DNA of 64,000 nt from Actinoplanes xinjiangensis. Lineage in GTDB: Bacteria > Actinomycetota > Actinomycetes > Mycobacteriales > Micromonosporaceae. The position numbers were made by a program, and so were the translations under genes. A model generated the notes under the pieces. It saw only the letters and a list, made by a program, of their open reading frames with translations, made no database searches and was not told the origin of the DNA. This document shows positions 20,376 through 29,031 of the stretch, piece after piece. How positions within the stretch are numbered: the stretch's first letter is position 1; every line of letters begins with the position of its first letter. The DNA is taken from contig NZ_QGGR01000002.1 in assembly GCF_003148685.1 (NCBI RefSeq), positions 722,563-786,562 of the forward strand. The letters are read 5' to 3'.

Positions 20376-20810
20376 ATGACAGAGCCCACCCCCGGCGTTC
20401 CCCTCACGGTCAAACTGCGGCTGGTGAGCGCCAACTCGGGCCGGCCGCGGACCGGCTGCACGGTCAGTCTCTGGCACTGCGGCGGACACGGGACGGCCGG
20501 CCGGCAGGCCGCCGACCCGGCCGGCTGGGTGTCGTTCGGCAGCGCGTTCCCCGAGGCGCGGGCCGGGCACTGGCCGCACGTGCACTTCGCGGTCCACTCC
20601 GGCGACGCCGGCGGGGTGCTGCACACCGCCCAGCTCGCCCTACCGGGTGACGCGTGCGCCCAGGCGTACTGCGCGGCACAGCGGCGGCGACTCGACGGGA
20701 TGAGCATCGGCCGGGACGGCTGCTTCACCGGAGGGTGGACGCTGGAGATACCTTCGGTGACCGGCGACGCGGCCCGCGGGCTGGTGGCCACCCGCACAGT
20801 GGGCGTGTGA
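20376..20810 (+). CDS. degenerate intradiol-dioxygenase-like protein
   Basis: 144 residues. The layout resembles the beta-sandwich of intradiol ring-cleavage dioxygenases: GRPRTGCTVSLWHCGGHG stands where active enzymes have the WHCDAxGxYS segment, and GHWPHVHFAV carries the two His iron ligands (HxH). Both Tyr iron ligands appear absent and the protein is shorter than the 200-250-residue family norm, so catalysis of ring cleavage is doubtful. It may be a non-catalytic or altered-metal relative. Stands alone between the phosphatidyltransferase and a GT-C protein. Confidence 0.65.
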   Translation: MTEPTPGVPLTVKLRLVSANSGRPRTGCTVSLWHCGGHGTAGRQAADPAGWVSFGSAFPEARAGHWPHVHFAVHSGDAGGVLHTAQLALPGDACAQAYCAAQRRRLDGMSIGRDGCFTGGWTLEIPSVTGDAARGLVATRTVGV

Positions 20811-20834
20811 CCCGGGCCCGGATAGATTGGCCCG

Positions 20835-22433
20835 ATGCCACGACGCCGTCTGCTCTACGTCCTGGCAGTGGTGGCCATGCTGGGGCAGATGGCGTTCGCC
20901 ATGGTCACCACCGCGATGCAGCAGTCGCCGACCATCGACGAACCGGTCTACGTGGCCACCGCCGAGGTCTACCGGCAGCAGCACAGTCTGCGCTACAACC
21001 CGGAGCACCCGCCGCTCGGCAAGCTGATCATCGCGGCCGGGACGGCGTTCGCCGGCGCCGAGTTGGACCCGGCGTACCCCGGCAACCAGACCCTGCTCGG
21101 GCGGCACCTGCTCTACGAGTCCGGTAACAACCCGTTCCACCTGATGCTGCTGGCCCGGCTGCCGGTCATCCTGCTCACCCTGGTCTTCGGACTGGTGGTG
21201 CTCCTCTTCGCCCGCGACCTGGCCGGGCCGTGGGGCGGGCTGATCGCCCTCACCCTGTACAGCTTCTCCCCCGACGTGATCGCGCACGGGTCGCTCGCCA
21301 CCCTGGACGTGCCGGCCGCCGGGATGCTGCTCACCGCCTTCTGGGCGGCCTGGCGCGCACGGACCCGCCCCGCGGTCTGGGTTCCGGTGGCCGGGGCGGC
21401 GCTCGGGGCGGCCCTCGCCACCCGGATGAGCGTGCTTCCGGCCGTACCGCTGCTGGTCCTGCTCGCCGGATGGTCCACCTGGCAGGCCCGGACCGATGAC
21501 CTGAGGCGCCGCCTGCTGATCGCCGCCGGAGCGACGCTGGGCGCCGGTGTGATCGCGGTGGCGGTGGTGTGGTTCGTCTATCTCGTGGTGGATCCGCGGC
21601 TGCGCTGGACCACCCCACCGAACCTGCCGGACGTGCGCGGGCTGAAGCGCCTGGCGGTGGACCTGCTGCCGTTCCCGCAGGCCTACACCGACGGCATGCT
21701 GGTCCAGTTCAAGTTCGAGAACCGGCTGTTCAACGGGTTCCTGCTGGGCGAGTCCTACAAGGGGTCGCCGTGGTATTACATGCCGGTCGCGATCCTGATC
21801 AAGACGCCGCTCGGGATGCTGGCGCTGTGGGCCGGCGGGCTCTTCACCATGCTGATGGTGCCGCGACTGCGGGCGGCGCTGCTCTACCTGGTGCCGGTCT
21901 CGGTGGTGCTGCTCCTGCTCACGATGATGGGGGCCCGCAACTACGGCACCCGGTACGCGATCCACCTCCCGCTCTTCCTGGCCGTCGCGGCCGGCGCCGT
22001 CGCGCTGATCCGGTTCCCCCCGTCGAGGATCGCCGCCGGGCTGCTCGCGCTCTGGGTCGCCGTCGGTTCGGCCCTGACGTTCCCGTTCTATCTGCCCTAC
22101 TCCAACGAGGCCTTCGGCGGGACCGCGAAGACCCACCTCAACCTGCACGACGCGAACGTGGACTGGGGGCAGGACCTGGCCCGGCTCGGGCAGTACCTGC
22201 GGACCGAACATCCGGGCGAGCCGGTGTGGCTGGTGTACAAGGGGGCCGGGGTGCCCTCCTACTACGGGATCGCGGCGCGGGATCCGTACTCGGTGCCGCT
22301 CGGCGAGATCCGCGGTCTGCTCGTCGTCTCGGACTCCCGGGTGGCGCTCGCGGGACCGCGGCTGAAGCAGATGATCGCCACATCTCAGGAGATAGGCCAC
22401 GTAGGCCATTCGATCAGGATCTATCGCCGCTGA
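20835..22433 (+). CDS. GT-C fold membrane glycosyltransferase (GT39/ArnT-like)
   Basis: 532 residues with about 10-12 transmembrane helices. The first extracellular loop holds the acidic pair typical of polyprenyl-phosphate-sugar-dependent transferases (QQSPTIDEPVYVATAE), followed by RYNPEHPPLGKLIIAAG, the common PMT/ArnT motif. A C-terminal extracellular segment (VDWGQDLARLGQYLR, YKGAGVPSYYGIAARDPYS) recurs in bacterial members. Predicted to transfer a sugar from a lipid carrier outside the membrane; donor and acceptor unknown. Confidence 0.85.
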   Translation: MPRRRLLYVLAVVAMLGQMAFAMVTTAMQQSPTIDEPVYVATAEVYRQQHSLRYNPEHPPLGKLIIAAGTAFAGAELDPAYPGNQTLLGRHLLYESGNNPFHLMLLARLPVILLTLVFGLVVLLFARDLAGPWGGLIALTLYSFSPDVIAHGSLATLDVPAAGMLLTAFWAAWRARTRPAVWVPVAGAALGAALATRMSVLPAVPLLVLLAGWSTWQARTDDLRRRLLIAAGATLGAGVIAVAVVWFVYLVVDPRLRWTTPPNLPDVRGLKRLAVDLLPFPQAYTDGMLVQFKFENRLFNGFLLGESYKGSPWYYMPVAILIKTPLGMLALWAGGLFTMLMVPRLRAALLYLVPVSVVLLLLTMMGARNYGTRYAIHLPLFLAVAAGAVALIRFPPSRIAAGLLALWVAVGSALTFPFYLPYSNEAFGGTAKTHLNLHDANVDWGQDLARLGQYLRTEHPGEPVWLVYKGAGVPSYYGIAARDPYSVPLGEIRGLLVVSDSRVALAGPRLKQMIATSQEIGHVGHSIRIYRR

Positions 22434-22472
22434 CCCTTGAAGGTTACCGACGGGTAATGCTTAGGTGACACG

Positions 22473-24113
22473 ATGACGCACTTCGACATCGTGATCGTGG
22501 GCAGCGGCTTCGGTGGCAGCGTCAGCGCTCTGCGGCTGGCGGAGAAGGGATACCGGGTCGGCGTGCTCGAAGCCGGCCGCCGGTTCACCCCCGACACCCT
22601 GCCCAAGACCTCCTGGGATCTGCGCAACTTCCTCTGGGCACCCCGGCTCGGGATGCGCGGCATGCAGCGGATCACCCTGCTCAAGGACATCATGGTGCTG
22701 TCCGCGGCCGGGGTCGGCGGCGGCTCGCTCGTCTACGCCAACACGCTCTACGTCCCGCCCGCGCCGTTCTTCGCCGACCCGCACTGGTCCGGCATCACCG
22801 ACTGGTCCGCTGAACTGGCGCCCTTCTACAACCAGGCCTCCCGGATGCTCGGCGTCGTCGAACAGCCGACCATGACCTCGTCGGACGTCGTCATCAAACA
22901 GGTCGCCGACGACATGGGGGTCGGGCACACGTTCCGGCGTACCCCGGTCGGGGTGTTCTTCGGTGAGCCCGGCAAGACCGTGCCCGACCCGTACTTCGGC
23001 GGCGCCGGCCCCGACCGCACCGGCTGCGTCGAATGCGGCAACTGCATGATCGGGTGCCGGGTGGGCGCCAAGAACCGGCTCGACGTCAACTACCTCTACC
23101 TCGCCGAACGCGCCGGGGTCACGGTCCACCCGGACACCGAGGTCACCGCGGTGCGCCCGGCCGGTGAAGGCTGGCGGATCGAGACGCGCCGCGGTGTCTT
23201 CACCGCCGGGCAGGTCATCCTCTCCGCCGGTGCACTCGGCACCCAGCGGCTCCTGCACGCCATGAAGGACCGCGGAGTGCTGCCCGCCCTCTCCGGCCGG
23301 CTCGGACAGCTCACCCGCACCAACTCGGAGGCACTGCTCGGCGCCGCCACCAAGGACGTGCCCGACCAGCCGTTCTCCCAGGGCATCGCGATCACCTCGT
23401 CGTTCCACCCGGACGCCGACACCCACATCGAGCCGGTCCGCTACGGGCCGCGCAGCAACGCCATGGGCCTGCTGTCCACCATCCTCGTCGACGGCGGCGG
23501 ACGGGTACCGCGGCCGCTGCGGTTCCTCTGGCAGGCCCTCCGGCATCCGGTCGTCCTCGGGCACTCGCTGTCGGTGCGCCGGTGGAGCGAACGGACCATC
23601 ATCGCCCTCGTCATGCAGTCGGTGGACAACTCGCTCACGGTCCGGCGCACCCGGACCGGGCGTCTCACCACCACCCTCGGACACGGGAAGGCCAACCCCA
23701 CCTGGATCCCGGTCGGGCACGAGGCCGTCCGCCGGATCGCCGACCGGATCGGCGGATATCCCGGCGGCACCGTCGGCGACATCTTCAACATCCCCCTGAC
23801 CGCGCACATCCTCGGCGGCGCCACCATCGGGGACTCACCGTCGACCGGGGTCGTCGACGCCTACCACCGGGTCTACGGATACCCCGGCCTGCACGTCGTC
23901 GACGGCTCGGCGGTCCCGGCGAACCTCGGCGTCAACCCGTCCCTGACGATCACCGCCCTCGCCGAACGGGCCATCGCCCTCTGGCCCAACAAGGGCGAAC
24001 CCGACCTCCGCCCGGCCGTCGGTGACGCTTACCAGCGGCTCACGCCGATCGCGCCGCACTCCCCCGCCGTCCCGGCCCACGCCCCGGCCGCGCTGCGCCT
24101 GCGCCCCGCCTGA
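22473..24113 (+). CDS. GMC oxidoreductase, cholesterol-oxidase-like (ChoD type)
   Basis: 546 residues. FAD-binding N-terminus DIVIVGSGFGGSVSALRLAE (GxGxxG), VLEAG at the end of beta-2, AAGVGGGSLVYANTL, and the C-terminal GMC segment (HILGGATIGDSPSTGVVDAY, YPGLHVVDGSAVPANLGVNP). A Cys-rich stretch CVECGNCMIGCRVGAKN near residue 190 is shared with mycobacterial ChoD-type proteins. Despite the name, such proteins may oxidise substrates other than cholesterol. No signal peptide is seen. Only 16 nt separate its stop from a repeat tract. Confidence 0.88.
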   Translation: MTHFDIVIVGSGFGGSVSALRLAEKGYRVGVLEAGRRFTPDTLPKTSWDLRNFLWAPRLGMRGMQRITLLKDIMVLSAAGVGGGSLVYANTLYVPPAPFFADPHWSGITDWSAELAPFYNQASRMLGVVEQPTMTSSDVVIKQVADDMGVGHTFRRTPVGVFFGEPGKTVPDPYFGGAGPDRTGCVECGNCMIGCRVGAKNRLDVNYLYLAERAGVTVHPDTEVTAVRPAGEGWRIETRRGVFTAGQVILSAGALGTQRLLHAMKDRGVLPALSGRLGQLTRTNSEALLGAATKDVPDQPFSQGIAITSSFHPDADTHIEPVRYGPRSNAMGLLSTILVDGGGRVPRPLRFLWQALRHPVVLGHSLSVRRWSERTIIALVMQSVDNSLTVRRTRTGRLTTTLGHGKANPTWIPVGHEAVRRIADRIGGYPGGTVGDIFNIPLTAHILGGATIGDSPSTGVVDAYHRVYGYPGLHVVDGSAVPANLGVNPSLTITALAERAIALWPNKGEPDLRPAVGDAYQRLTPIAPHSPAVPAHAPAALRLRPA

Positions 24114-24275
24114 CCCCCGCCCACACCCGAGACCCCTTCCCCCGGCCCACCCGAGACCTGCCTTCCCCCGGCCCACCCGAGACCCCCCTTCCCGCGGCCC
24201 ACGCGAGACGCCCGCAGATCTCTCCCCGCTCGCCCACGCGAGACCCCCGCAGATCTCTCCCGGCCCGCCTAGCAT
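24114..24275. repeat. degenerate C-rich tandem repeat
   Basis: Intergenic tract between the GMC gene and an SDR gene. Units of about 26-30 bp recur around GCCCACCCGAGACC followed by CTTCCCCCG. The last two units share GCCCACGCGAGAC and CGCAGATCTCTCCC. No coding potential is convincing. Confidence 0.7.
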
Positions 24276-24283
24276 CGACGGGT

Positions 24284-25006
24284 ATGACGCTTTCACTCAG
24301 CGGGAAGACCGCCCTCGTCACCGGCGGCTCGCGCGGCATCGGCCGGGCCGTCGTCGAGCGCCTGACCGCCGACGGCGCCCGGGTCGTGTTCACCTACCAC
24401 TCGGCGGAGGCCGAGGCCGCGTCGCTCACCGCCGCGACCGGCGCGGAGGCGGTCCGCTGCGATCAGGCCGACCTCGGCACCCTGCCGGCGATCTTCGAAC
24501 CGGTCCGTGACGGCTTGGACATCCTGGTCAACAACGCTGGGATCGCCTTCGCCAGAACGCTCGCCGAGATCACCTTCGAAGACTTCGACCGGGTGCTCAC
24601 CATCAACACGAAATTCCCGGCATTCGCCATGCAGGCAGCGATTCCGCTGTTACGTGACGGCGGCCGGATCATCAACCTCTCCAGCATCAACACCGCCCTA
24701 CCGGCTCCCGGCGGCGCCCTCTACAGCGCGAGCAAGGCCGCCCTCGAACAGATCACCAAGGTCGCCGCCCGCGAACTCGGCCCCCGCCGCATCACGGTCA
24801 ACACCGTCTCGCCCGGCGCCACCGACACCGACATGCTGCGCTCCGTCAACACCCCCGAAGGCCTGGAACGGGCCGCCGGCATGACCGCCCTCCAGCGCCT
24901 CGGCACCCCACCGGACATCGCCGCCGTCATCGCCTTCCTCGCCGGCCCCGACTCCGCCTGGATGACCGGCCAGAACCTCCACGCGGGCGGCGGCTTCCTG
25001 ATCTGA
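24284..25006 (+). CDS. SDR family oxidoreductase (3-oxoacyl-ACP reductase-like)
   Basis: 240 residues, classical short-chain dehydrogenase/reductase. Cofactor motif VTGGSRGIGRAVVERL, NNAGIAFARTLAEIT, catalytic Ser in IINLSSINTALPAPGGALYS, and YxxxK in YSASKAALEQI. C-terminal AWMTGQNLHAGGGFLI is typical of the FabG-like subclass. NADP(H) preference is suggested by the early basic residues; the substrate is unknown. Confidence 0.93.
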   Translation: MTLSLSGKTALVTGGSRGIGRAVVERLTADGARVVFTYHSAEAEAASLTAATGAEAVRCDQADLGTLPAIFEPVRDGLDILVNNAGIAFARTLAEITFEDFDRVLTINTKFPAFAMQAAIPLLRDGGRIINLSSINTALPAPGGALYSASKAALEQITKVAARELGPRRITVNTVSPGATDTDMLRSVNTPEGLERAAGMTALQRLGTPPDIAAVIAFLAGPDSAWMTGQNLHAGGGFLI

Positions 25007-25161
25007 CCCGGCCCGGCCTCGGCGGCGGCTTCGCGGTCCATACACCCGCCTCTGGTACGCCGCACGCGCCCCCAACCGCAGCCACACGTCACGTGGCTCC
25101 CACGCGACGTGGCTGCCCACTCCAGCCCTCCACCGCGCCCGCCGGGCATATCCGGTGGCAA

Positions 25162-25540
25162 CCGGCTGGTCCCCACCGCTGCCTCAAGCCCTCCGAAACA
25201 GCGGCCACAACCAGCCAGCCCACCCCGGCTGGCCCTCACCGCTGCCTCAAGACACCCGAAACAGCGGCCACAACCATCCAGCCCACCCCGGCTGGCCCTC
25301 ACCGCTGCCTCAAGACGTCTGAAACAACGGTGACAGCCAGCCGGCGCACTTCGGCTGGTCCCCACCGCTGTCTTAAGCCCTCCGAAACAGCGGTGACAGC
25401 CAGCCGGCACACCCCGGCTGGCCCCCACCGCTGCTTCAAGACACCCGAAACAGCGGTGGCGGCCAGCTGGCGGGCTTCGGCTGGTTGGCGCCGCTGGTTC
25501 GGGGGGTCTGGGACGGCGTTGAGGGCCAGCTGGCCAAGAT
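25162..25540. repeat. 63-bp palindromic tandem repeat array, six units
   Basis: Units begin at 25162, 25225, 25288, 25351, 25414 and 25477, exactly 63 bp apart; the last is degenerate. Each has CCGGCTGG, then CACCGCTGCCTCA (or a variant), a variable spacer, GAAACAGCGG and CCAGCC, so each can fold into a hairpin of about 57 nt. The array lies between convergent genes (SDR ends 25006, dGTPase ends 25788). Because the period is a multiple of three, long open frames cross it on both strands; I treat these as by-products. The rest of 25007-25787 holds nothing else recognisable. Confidence 0.9.
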
Positions 25541-25787
25541 CGACGGGTAGGGGTGGGCCGGTGACCGTCGCATACGGCCGGCGGTCGCGGTGGAGGCCTG
25601 GAGTGGGCAGCCTGTCGCGCCGGACCTGACGAGACCGGGTCGATTCGGTGGGGGCTGGATGGCTCGTACAAGGAAGGCGTGGTCAGCAGGAGGGAATGCG
25701 CAGCCGGGGGAAGTATCGGCCGGAGCGGACCGGATCCGGGAAGTGAGCGCGTCCCGGACCGGCTGCGGTGGGCGGGGGCCCGGCGGG

Positions 25788-27254
25788 TCAGAGGACGAAG
25801 GCGTCGGTCCAGAGTTGGCGGGAGCGGCCCGACAGTGCCTCCATCAAGCCGACGGCCTGGCTGTCGGTGAGGCCGGCGACGAAATCGACGACGGCGCGGC
25901 CGCGGGCCCGGGAGAGGCGGTCGGGGGTGCCGGGCGGGAGTTCGTTCTCGGCGAGTTCGACCAGGTCGCGGAGGCGGCGTGGGAGGCGCTGGGCCTCGTC
26001 GGGGTCGGTGAGCCAGGAGATCAGGGCTTCGACCAGGGACGCCAGGAGGCGGGCCTGCCCACGCTGGTGGAGGGCGAGGTCGGGGCGTTCGAGGACGAAC
26101 CGGTTCTGCACGAACTTGAGGATCTGCACCTCGTGCCACTGGGCGCGGGACAGCTGGGCGTGGCTGCTGCGGACGGCGGGCTGGCCGACGAGTTCGACGG
26201 CGTCGACGAGGCGGCGGGTCCAGTTGGCGGAGAAGGCGGCGACCCGGGCCTCCGCTTCGAGGGAACCGTCGAAGGGGCGGGCGAGGAGGCCGTCGACGAG
26301 TTCGGCGCGGACGAGTTCGACGGCGTCGGCGAAGGCCTCGTCGTCGGCGATCCAGCTCTCCTTGCGGCGCAGGGTGCGGCGCAGGGACTCGATGGCGCCG
26401 CCGGCGCGGTTGAGGTCGGACTCGCTGCGCCAGCGCTGCCACGCCATCAGTTCGGTGGCGACCAGGCCCTGCTGGAGGACACCGACCCGGTGCACGTCCT
26501 CGAGATCGTGGATGGCGTAGGCGATGTCGTCGGCGGCGTCCATCACCGAGGCCTCGAGCGTCTGCTGCCAGTCGGCGACGCGGCCGGCGAACGGGGCACG
26601 TGCGGCGCGGACGTCGGCGATCTCGGTGGAGTAGGCGCCGAACTTGAGGGAGCCGCCGTCCGGGTCGTCGGGGACGACGGCGGCACCGCGCGGCGGCGGG
26701 TCCATGAAGCGCGGGTGCGGGTCGGGATGGGTGAGCCGGGTCCACGGGTATTTGAGGATGGCGGCCCGGACCGCGTTCGTCAGGTTGAGCCCGATGGTGG
26801 CCTGGCCGCCGATCTCGGTGCTGGTGACGATCCGGTACGACTGGGCGTTGCCCTCGAAACCGTCGGACAGTCCGAGCCGGTGCCGGGCGAGCCGGTCGAG
26901 GACCCGTTCGCCGAGGTGCCCGAACGGCGGGTGGCCGAGGTCGTGGGCGAGGGCCGCGGCTTCGACGACGTCCGGGTCGCAGCCGCCGAGTTTCTCCGAC
27001 AGATCGGGGTCGGCGGCCCGGAGGCGTTCGGCGACGGCCCGGCCCACCTGCGCGACCTTGAGGCTGTGGGTGAGGCGGTTGTGCACGAGCAGTCCCGCCC
27101 CACCGGGGCTGATCACCTGGGTGACCCCGGCGAGACGGGCCAGGAACGGCGAGCTGACGATCCGGTCCCGGTCGACCCGGAACGGGCTCTGCGCCAGATC
27201 TCCGGGGGCCACCAGACTGTCACCGAAGAGGCGCTGGGCACGTGGGTCGTCCAT
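25788..27254 (-). CDS. dgt: deoxyguanosinetriphosphate triphosphohydrolase (HD superfamily)
   Basis: 488 residues from MDDPRAQRLFGDSLVAPGD. Start set at the ATG at 27254; upstream in-frame sequence lacks coding character. HD-domain metal ligands: RLTHSLKVAQVGR (His), AAALAHDLGHPPFGHLGE (HD) and VMDAADDIAYAIHDLED (Asp). Hydrolyses dNTPs, classically dGTP to deoxyguanosine and tripolyphosphate, controlling the nucleotide pool. It follows the LURP-one-like gene by 11 bp and is probably in one transcript with it. Confidence 0.94.
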   Translation of the reverse strand: MDDPRAQRLFGDSLVAPGDLAQSPFRVDRDRIVSSPFLARLAGVTQVISPGGAGLLVHNRLTHSLKVAQVGRAVAERLRAADPDLSEKLGGCDPDVVEAAALAHDLGHPPFGHLGERVLDRLARHRLGLSDGFEGNAQSYRIVTSTEIGGQATIGLNLTNAVRAAILKYPWTRLTHPDPHPRFMDPPPRGAAVVPDDPDGGSLKFGAYSTEIADVRAARAPFAGRVADWQQTLEASVMDAADDIAYAIHDLEDVHRVGVLQQGLVATELMAWQRWRSESDLNRAGGAIESLRRTLRRKESWIADDEAFADAVELVRAELVDGLLARPFDGSLEAEARVAAFSANWTRRLVDAVELVGQPAVRSSHAQLSRAQWHEVQILKFVQNRFVLERPDLALHQRGQARLLASLVEALISWLTDPDEAQRLPRRLRDLVELAENELPPGTPDRLSRARGRAVVDFVAGLTDSQAVGLMEALSGRSRQLWTDAFVL

Positions 27255-27265
27255 GCCCGCAGAAT

Positions 27266-27844
27266 CTACCGACTCTGCAGGGCGTCCAGCGCGACGGCCA
27301 TCGCCACGACGAGACGGCGGTCCAGGTACTGGTCGTGGATGCTCACCTGGTACGTGTCCCGCAGCCCCCACTTGCGCACCACCGAGAAGGCCGGCCGGCC
27401 CTGGATGGTGAAGTCGAAGTGGTACGGCAGCCACGACAGGTAGTCGATGAACCGGCGCAGCACCGCGACCCACGGGTTGCGCTCCTGCCCGGCGATCTCG
27501 GCGTAGCCGGGCTGCTCGACGATCCAGCTGGACCGCAGCAGGGAGGCCGCGAAGTTCTTCCGGAACAGGCCGATGGGCTGCCCGTTCGCGTCGAAGACGT
27601 CGTATGTGGCACCGAGGTCGATGACCTGGCGGGCCTTGAAACCGAGCACCGGGTACTGCTTGGTGTCGTCGGTGTAGAGGGTCACCTGCTCCTTGAACGC
27701 CAGCCGCTTCTGCTGGGCGAACGCGAGGATGCCGGCTTCGTCTCCGGTCGGGGAGACGGCGTGGACCTCATACTGGTTGACCATGAGGCGGATGCGCTGA
27801 CGCACGATGAGGTGTGTCTGCTGCTGAAGGGTGTCTTGCGTCAC
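27266..27844 (-). CDS. LURP-one-related / tubby-like beta-barrel protein
   Basis: 192 residues from a GTG at 27844. The strand-rich body (LAFKEQVTLYTDDTKQYPVL, DLGATYDVFDANGQPIGLFR) and C-terminal hydrophobic helix (LDRRLVVAMAVALDALQSR) match the LURP-one-related/phospholipid-scramblase-like fold. Bacterial members are mostly uncharacterised; a lipid- or membrane-associated role is inferred. Upstream of dGTPase with an 11-bp gap. Confidence 0.8.
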   Translation of the reverse strand: MTQDTLQQQTHLIVRQRIRLMVNQYEVHAVSPTGDEAGILAFAQQKRLAFKEQVTLYTDDTKQYPVLGFKARQVIDLGATYDVFDANGQPIGLFRKNFAASLLRSSWIVEQPGYAEIAGQERNPWVAVLRRFIDYLSWLPYHFDFTIQGRPAFSVVRKWGLRDTYQVSIHDQYLDRRLVVAMAVALDALQSR

Positions 27845-27933
27845 CGCGGCAGTGTGTCATACCGGTCACTTGCTGAGGCAATGCTGAGGGCAGCGGTGGC
27901 CGTGGCGAACCGTGGCAGGCCAGACTGGAACCC

Positions 27934-29031
27934 ATGGCGAAACGAACGCGTACCGTGATGACACTGGGGCTGGCCGCCGCGGCGGTGTGGGCGGCCCGCG
28001 ACATTCCCGCGCAGCTGGGCGCCCGGGCCTCCGGCTCCCGCCGGGCCCGGGTCGAGTCGTCGCCACAGTATTCCGGCGGCAGATTCCGCAACACGGTGCC
28101 GGCCACCGAGGTCACCGCGGCGTCGATGCCGCGGCTCGCGGTGGCGGCGGCGACCGGCCGCGAGGCGCGGCGGCCGCATCTTCCGGTTCCGCTCGTCACG
28201 CCGGCTCCGGGCGGCGACGCGCAGGGACTTCACATCACCTGGTACGGGCATTCCTCCGCCCTGATCGAGATCGAGGGCCGCCGGGTCCTGCTCGACCCGG
28301 TGTGGAGCGACCGCTGTTCGCCGTCCCGGCTGGCTGGCCCGCGGCGGCTGCACGAGCCGCCGGTGGCGCTGCGCGATCTGCCCCCGATCGACGCCGTGGT
28401 GATCTCCCACGACCACTACGACCACCTGGACATGGCGACCATCCAGACGCTGGCCGATCTGCAGGCCGCGAAGTTCCTGGTGCCACTGGGTGTCGGCGCG
28501 CACCTGGAGCGGTGGGGCGTGCCGGTGGGCCGGATCGTCGAGCTGGACTGGAACGAGCGGGCCACGGTCGCCGGGGTGGAGTTCGTGGCGACGCCGGCGC
28601 GGCACTTCTCCGGCCGCGGTCTGTCCCGGGACGAGACGCTCTGGGCCAGTTGGGTGATCAACGGGCCGACCCGGAAGGTGTTCTACTCCGGTGACACCGG
28701 CTACTTCCCGGGATTCGCGGAGATCGGCGACGAGTTCGGCCCGTTCGACGCCACGCTGGTGCAGATCGGGGCGTACGGCGACGGCTGGCCGGACATCCAC
28801 ATGACGCCGGAGGACGGTGTCGCCACCCACGTCGACGTGCGCGGCGGGCTGCTGATCCCGGTGCACTGGGCGACCTTCAACCTGGCCCTGCACGACTGGG
28901 CGGAGCCGGCCGACCGGACCTGGCGGGAGGCGAAGGCACGGGATGTGACGCTGGCGGTGCCGCGGCCGGGTGAGCGGGTCGACGTCGACAATCCGCCGCC
29001 GGTCGACGGCTGGTGGCAGCAGATCAGCTAG
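27934..29031 (+). CDS. MBL-fold metallo-hydrolase (NAPE-PLD/UlaG-like)
   Basis: 365 residues. A short N-terminal hydrophobic stretch (TVMTLGLAAAAVWAARDIP) may anchor it to the membrane. The core has ITWYGHSSALIEIEGRRVLL, the metal site VISHDHYDHLDM (HxHxDH, near residue 160), SGDTGYFPGF and a late VHWATFNLALHDW. Relatives act on N-acyl-phosphatidylethanolamine or phosphodiester-like substrates. The stop overlaps the stop of the convergent lipid kinase gene by 4 bp (CTAG), leaving no room for a separate terminator. Confidence 0.88.
   Translation: MAKRTRTVMTLGLAAAAVWAARDIPAQLGARASGSRRARVESSPQYSGGRFRNTVPATEVTAASMPRLAVAAATGREARRPHLPVPLVTPAPGGDAQGLHITWYGHSSALIEIEGRRVLLDPVWSDRCSPSRLAGPRRLHEPPVALRDLPPIDAVVISHDHYDHLDMATIQTLADLQAAKFLVPLGVGAHLERWGVPVGRIVELDWNERATVAGVEFVATPARHFSGRGLSRDETLWASWVINGPTRKVFYSGDTGYFPGFAEIGDEFGPFDATLVQIGAYGDGWPDIHMTPEDGVATHVDVRGGLLIPVHWATFNLALHDWAEPADRTWREAKARDVTLAVPRPGERVDVDNPPPVDGWWQQIS

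Noticed and set aside
25162..25540. CRISPR array or transposon ends
   Set aside because: Same reasoning as the other array; no transposase gene and no target-site duplications visible.
24721..26745. 674-codon minus-strand frame crossing the SDR end, repeat array and dGTPase
   Set aside because: Mixes antisense of real genes with the repeat peptide; Pro/Arg-rich composition and no plausible domain.
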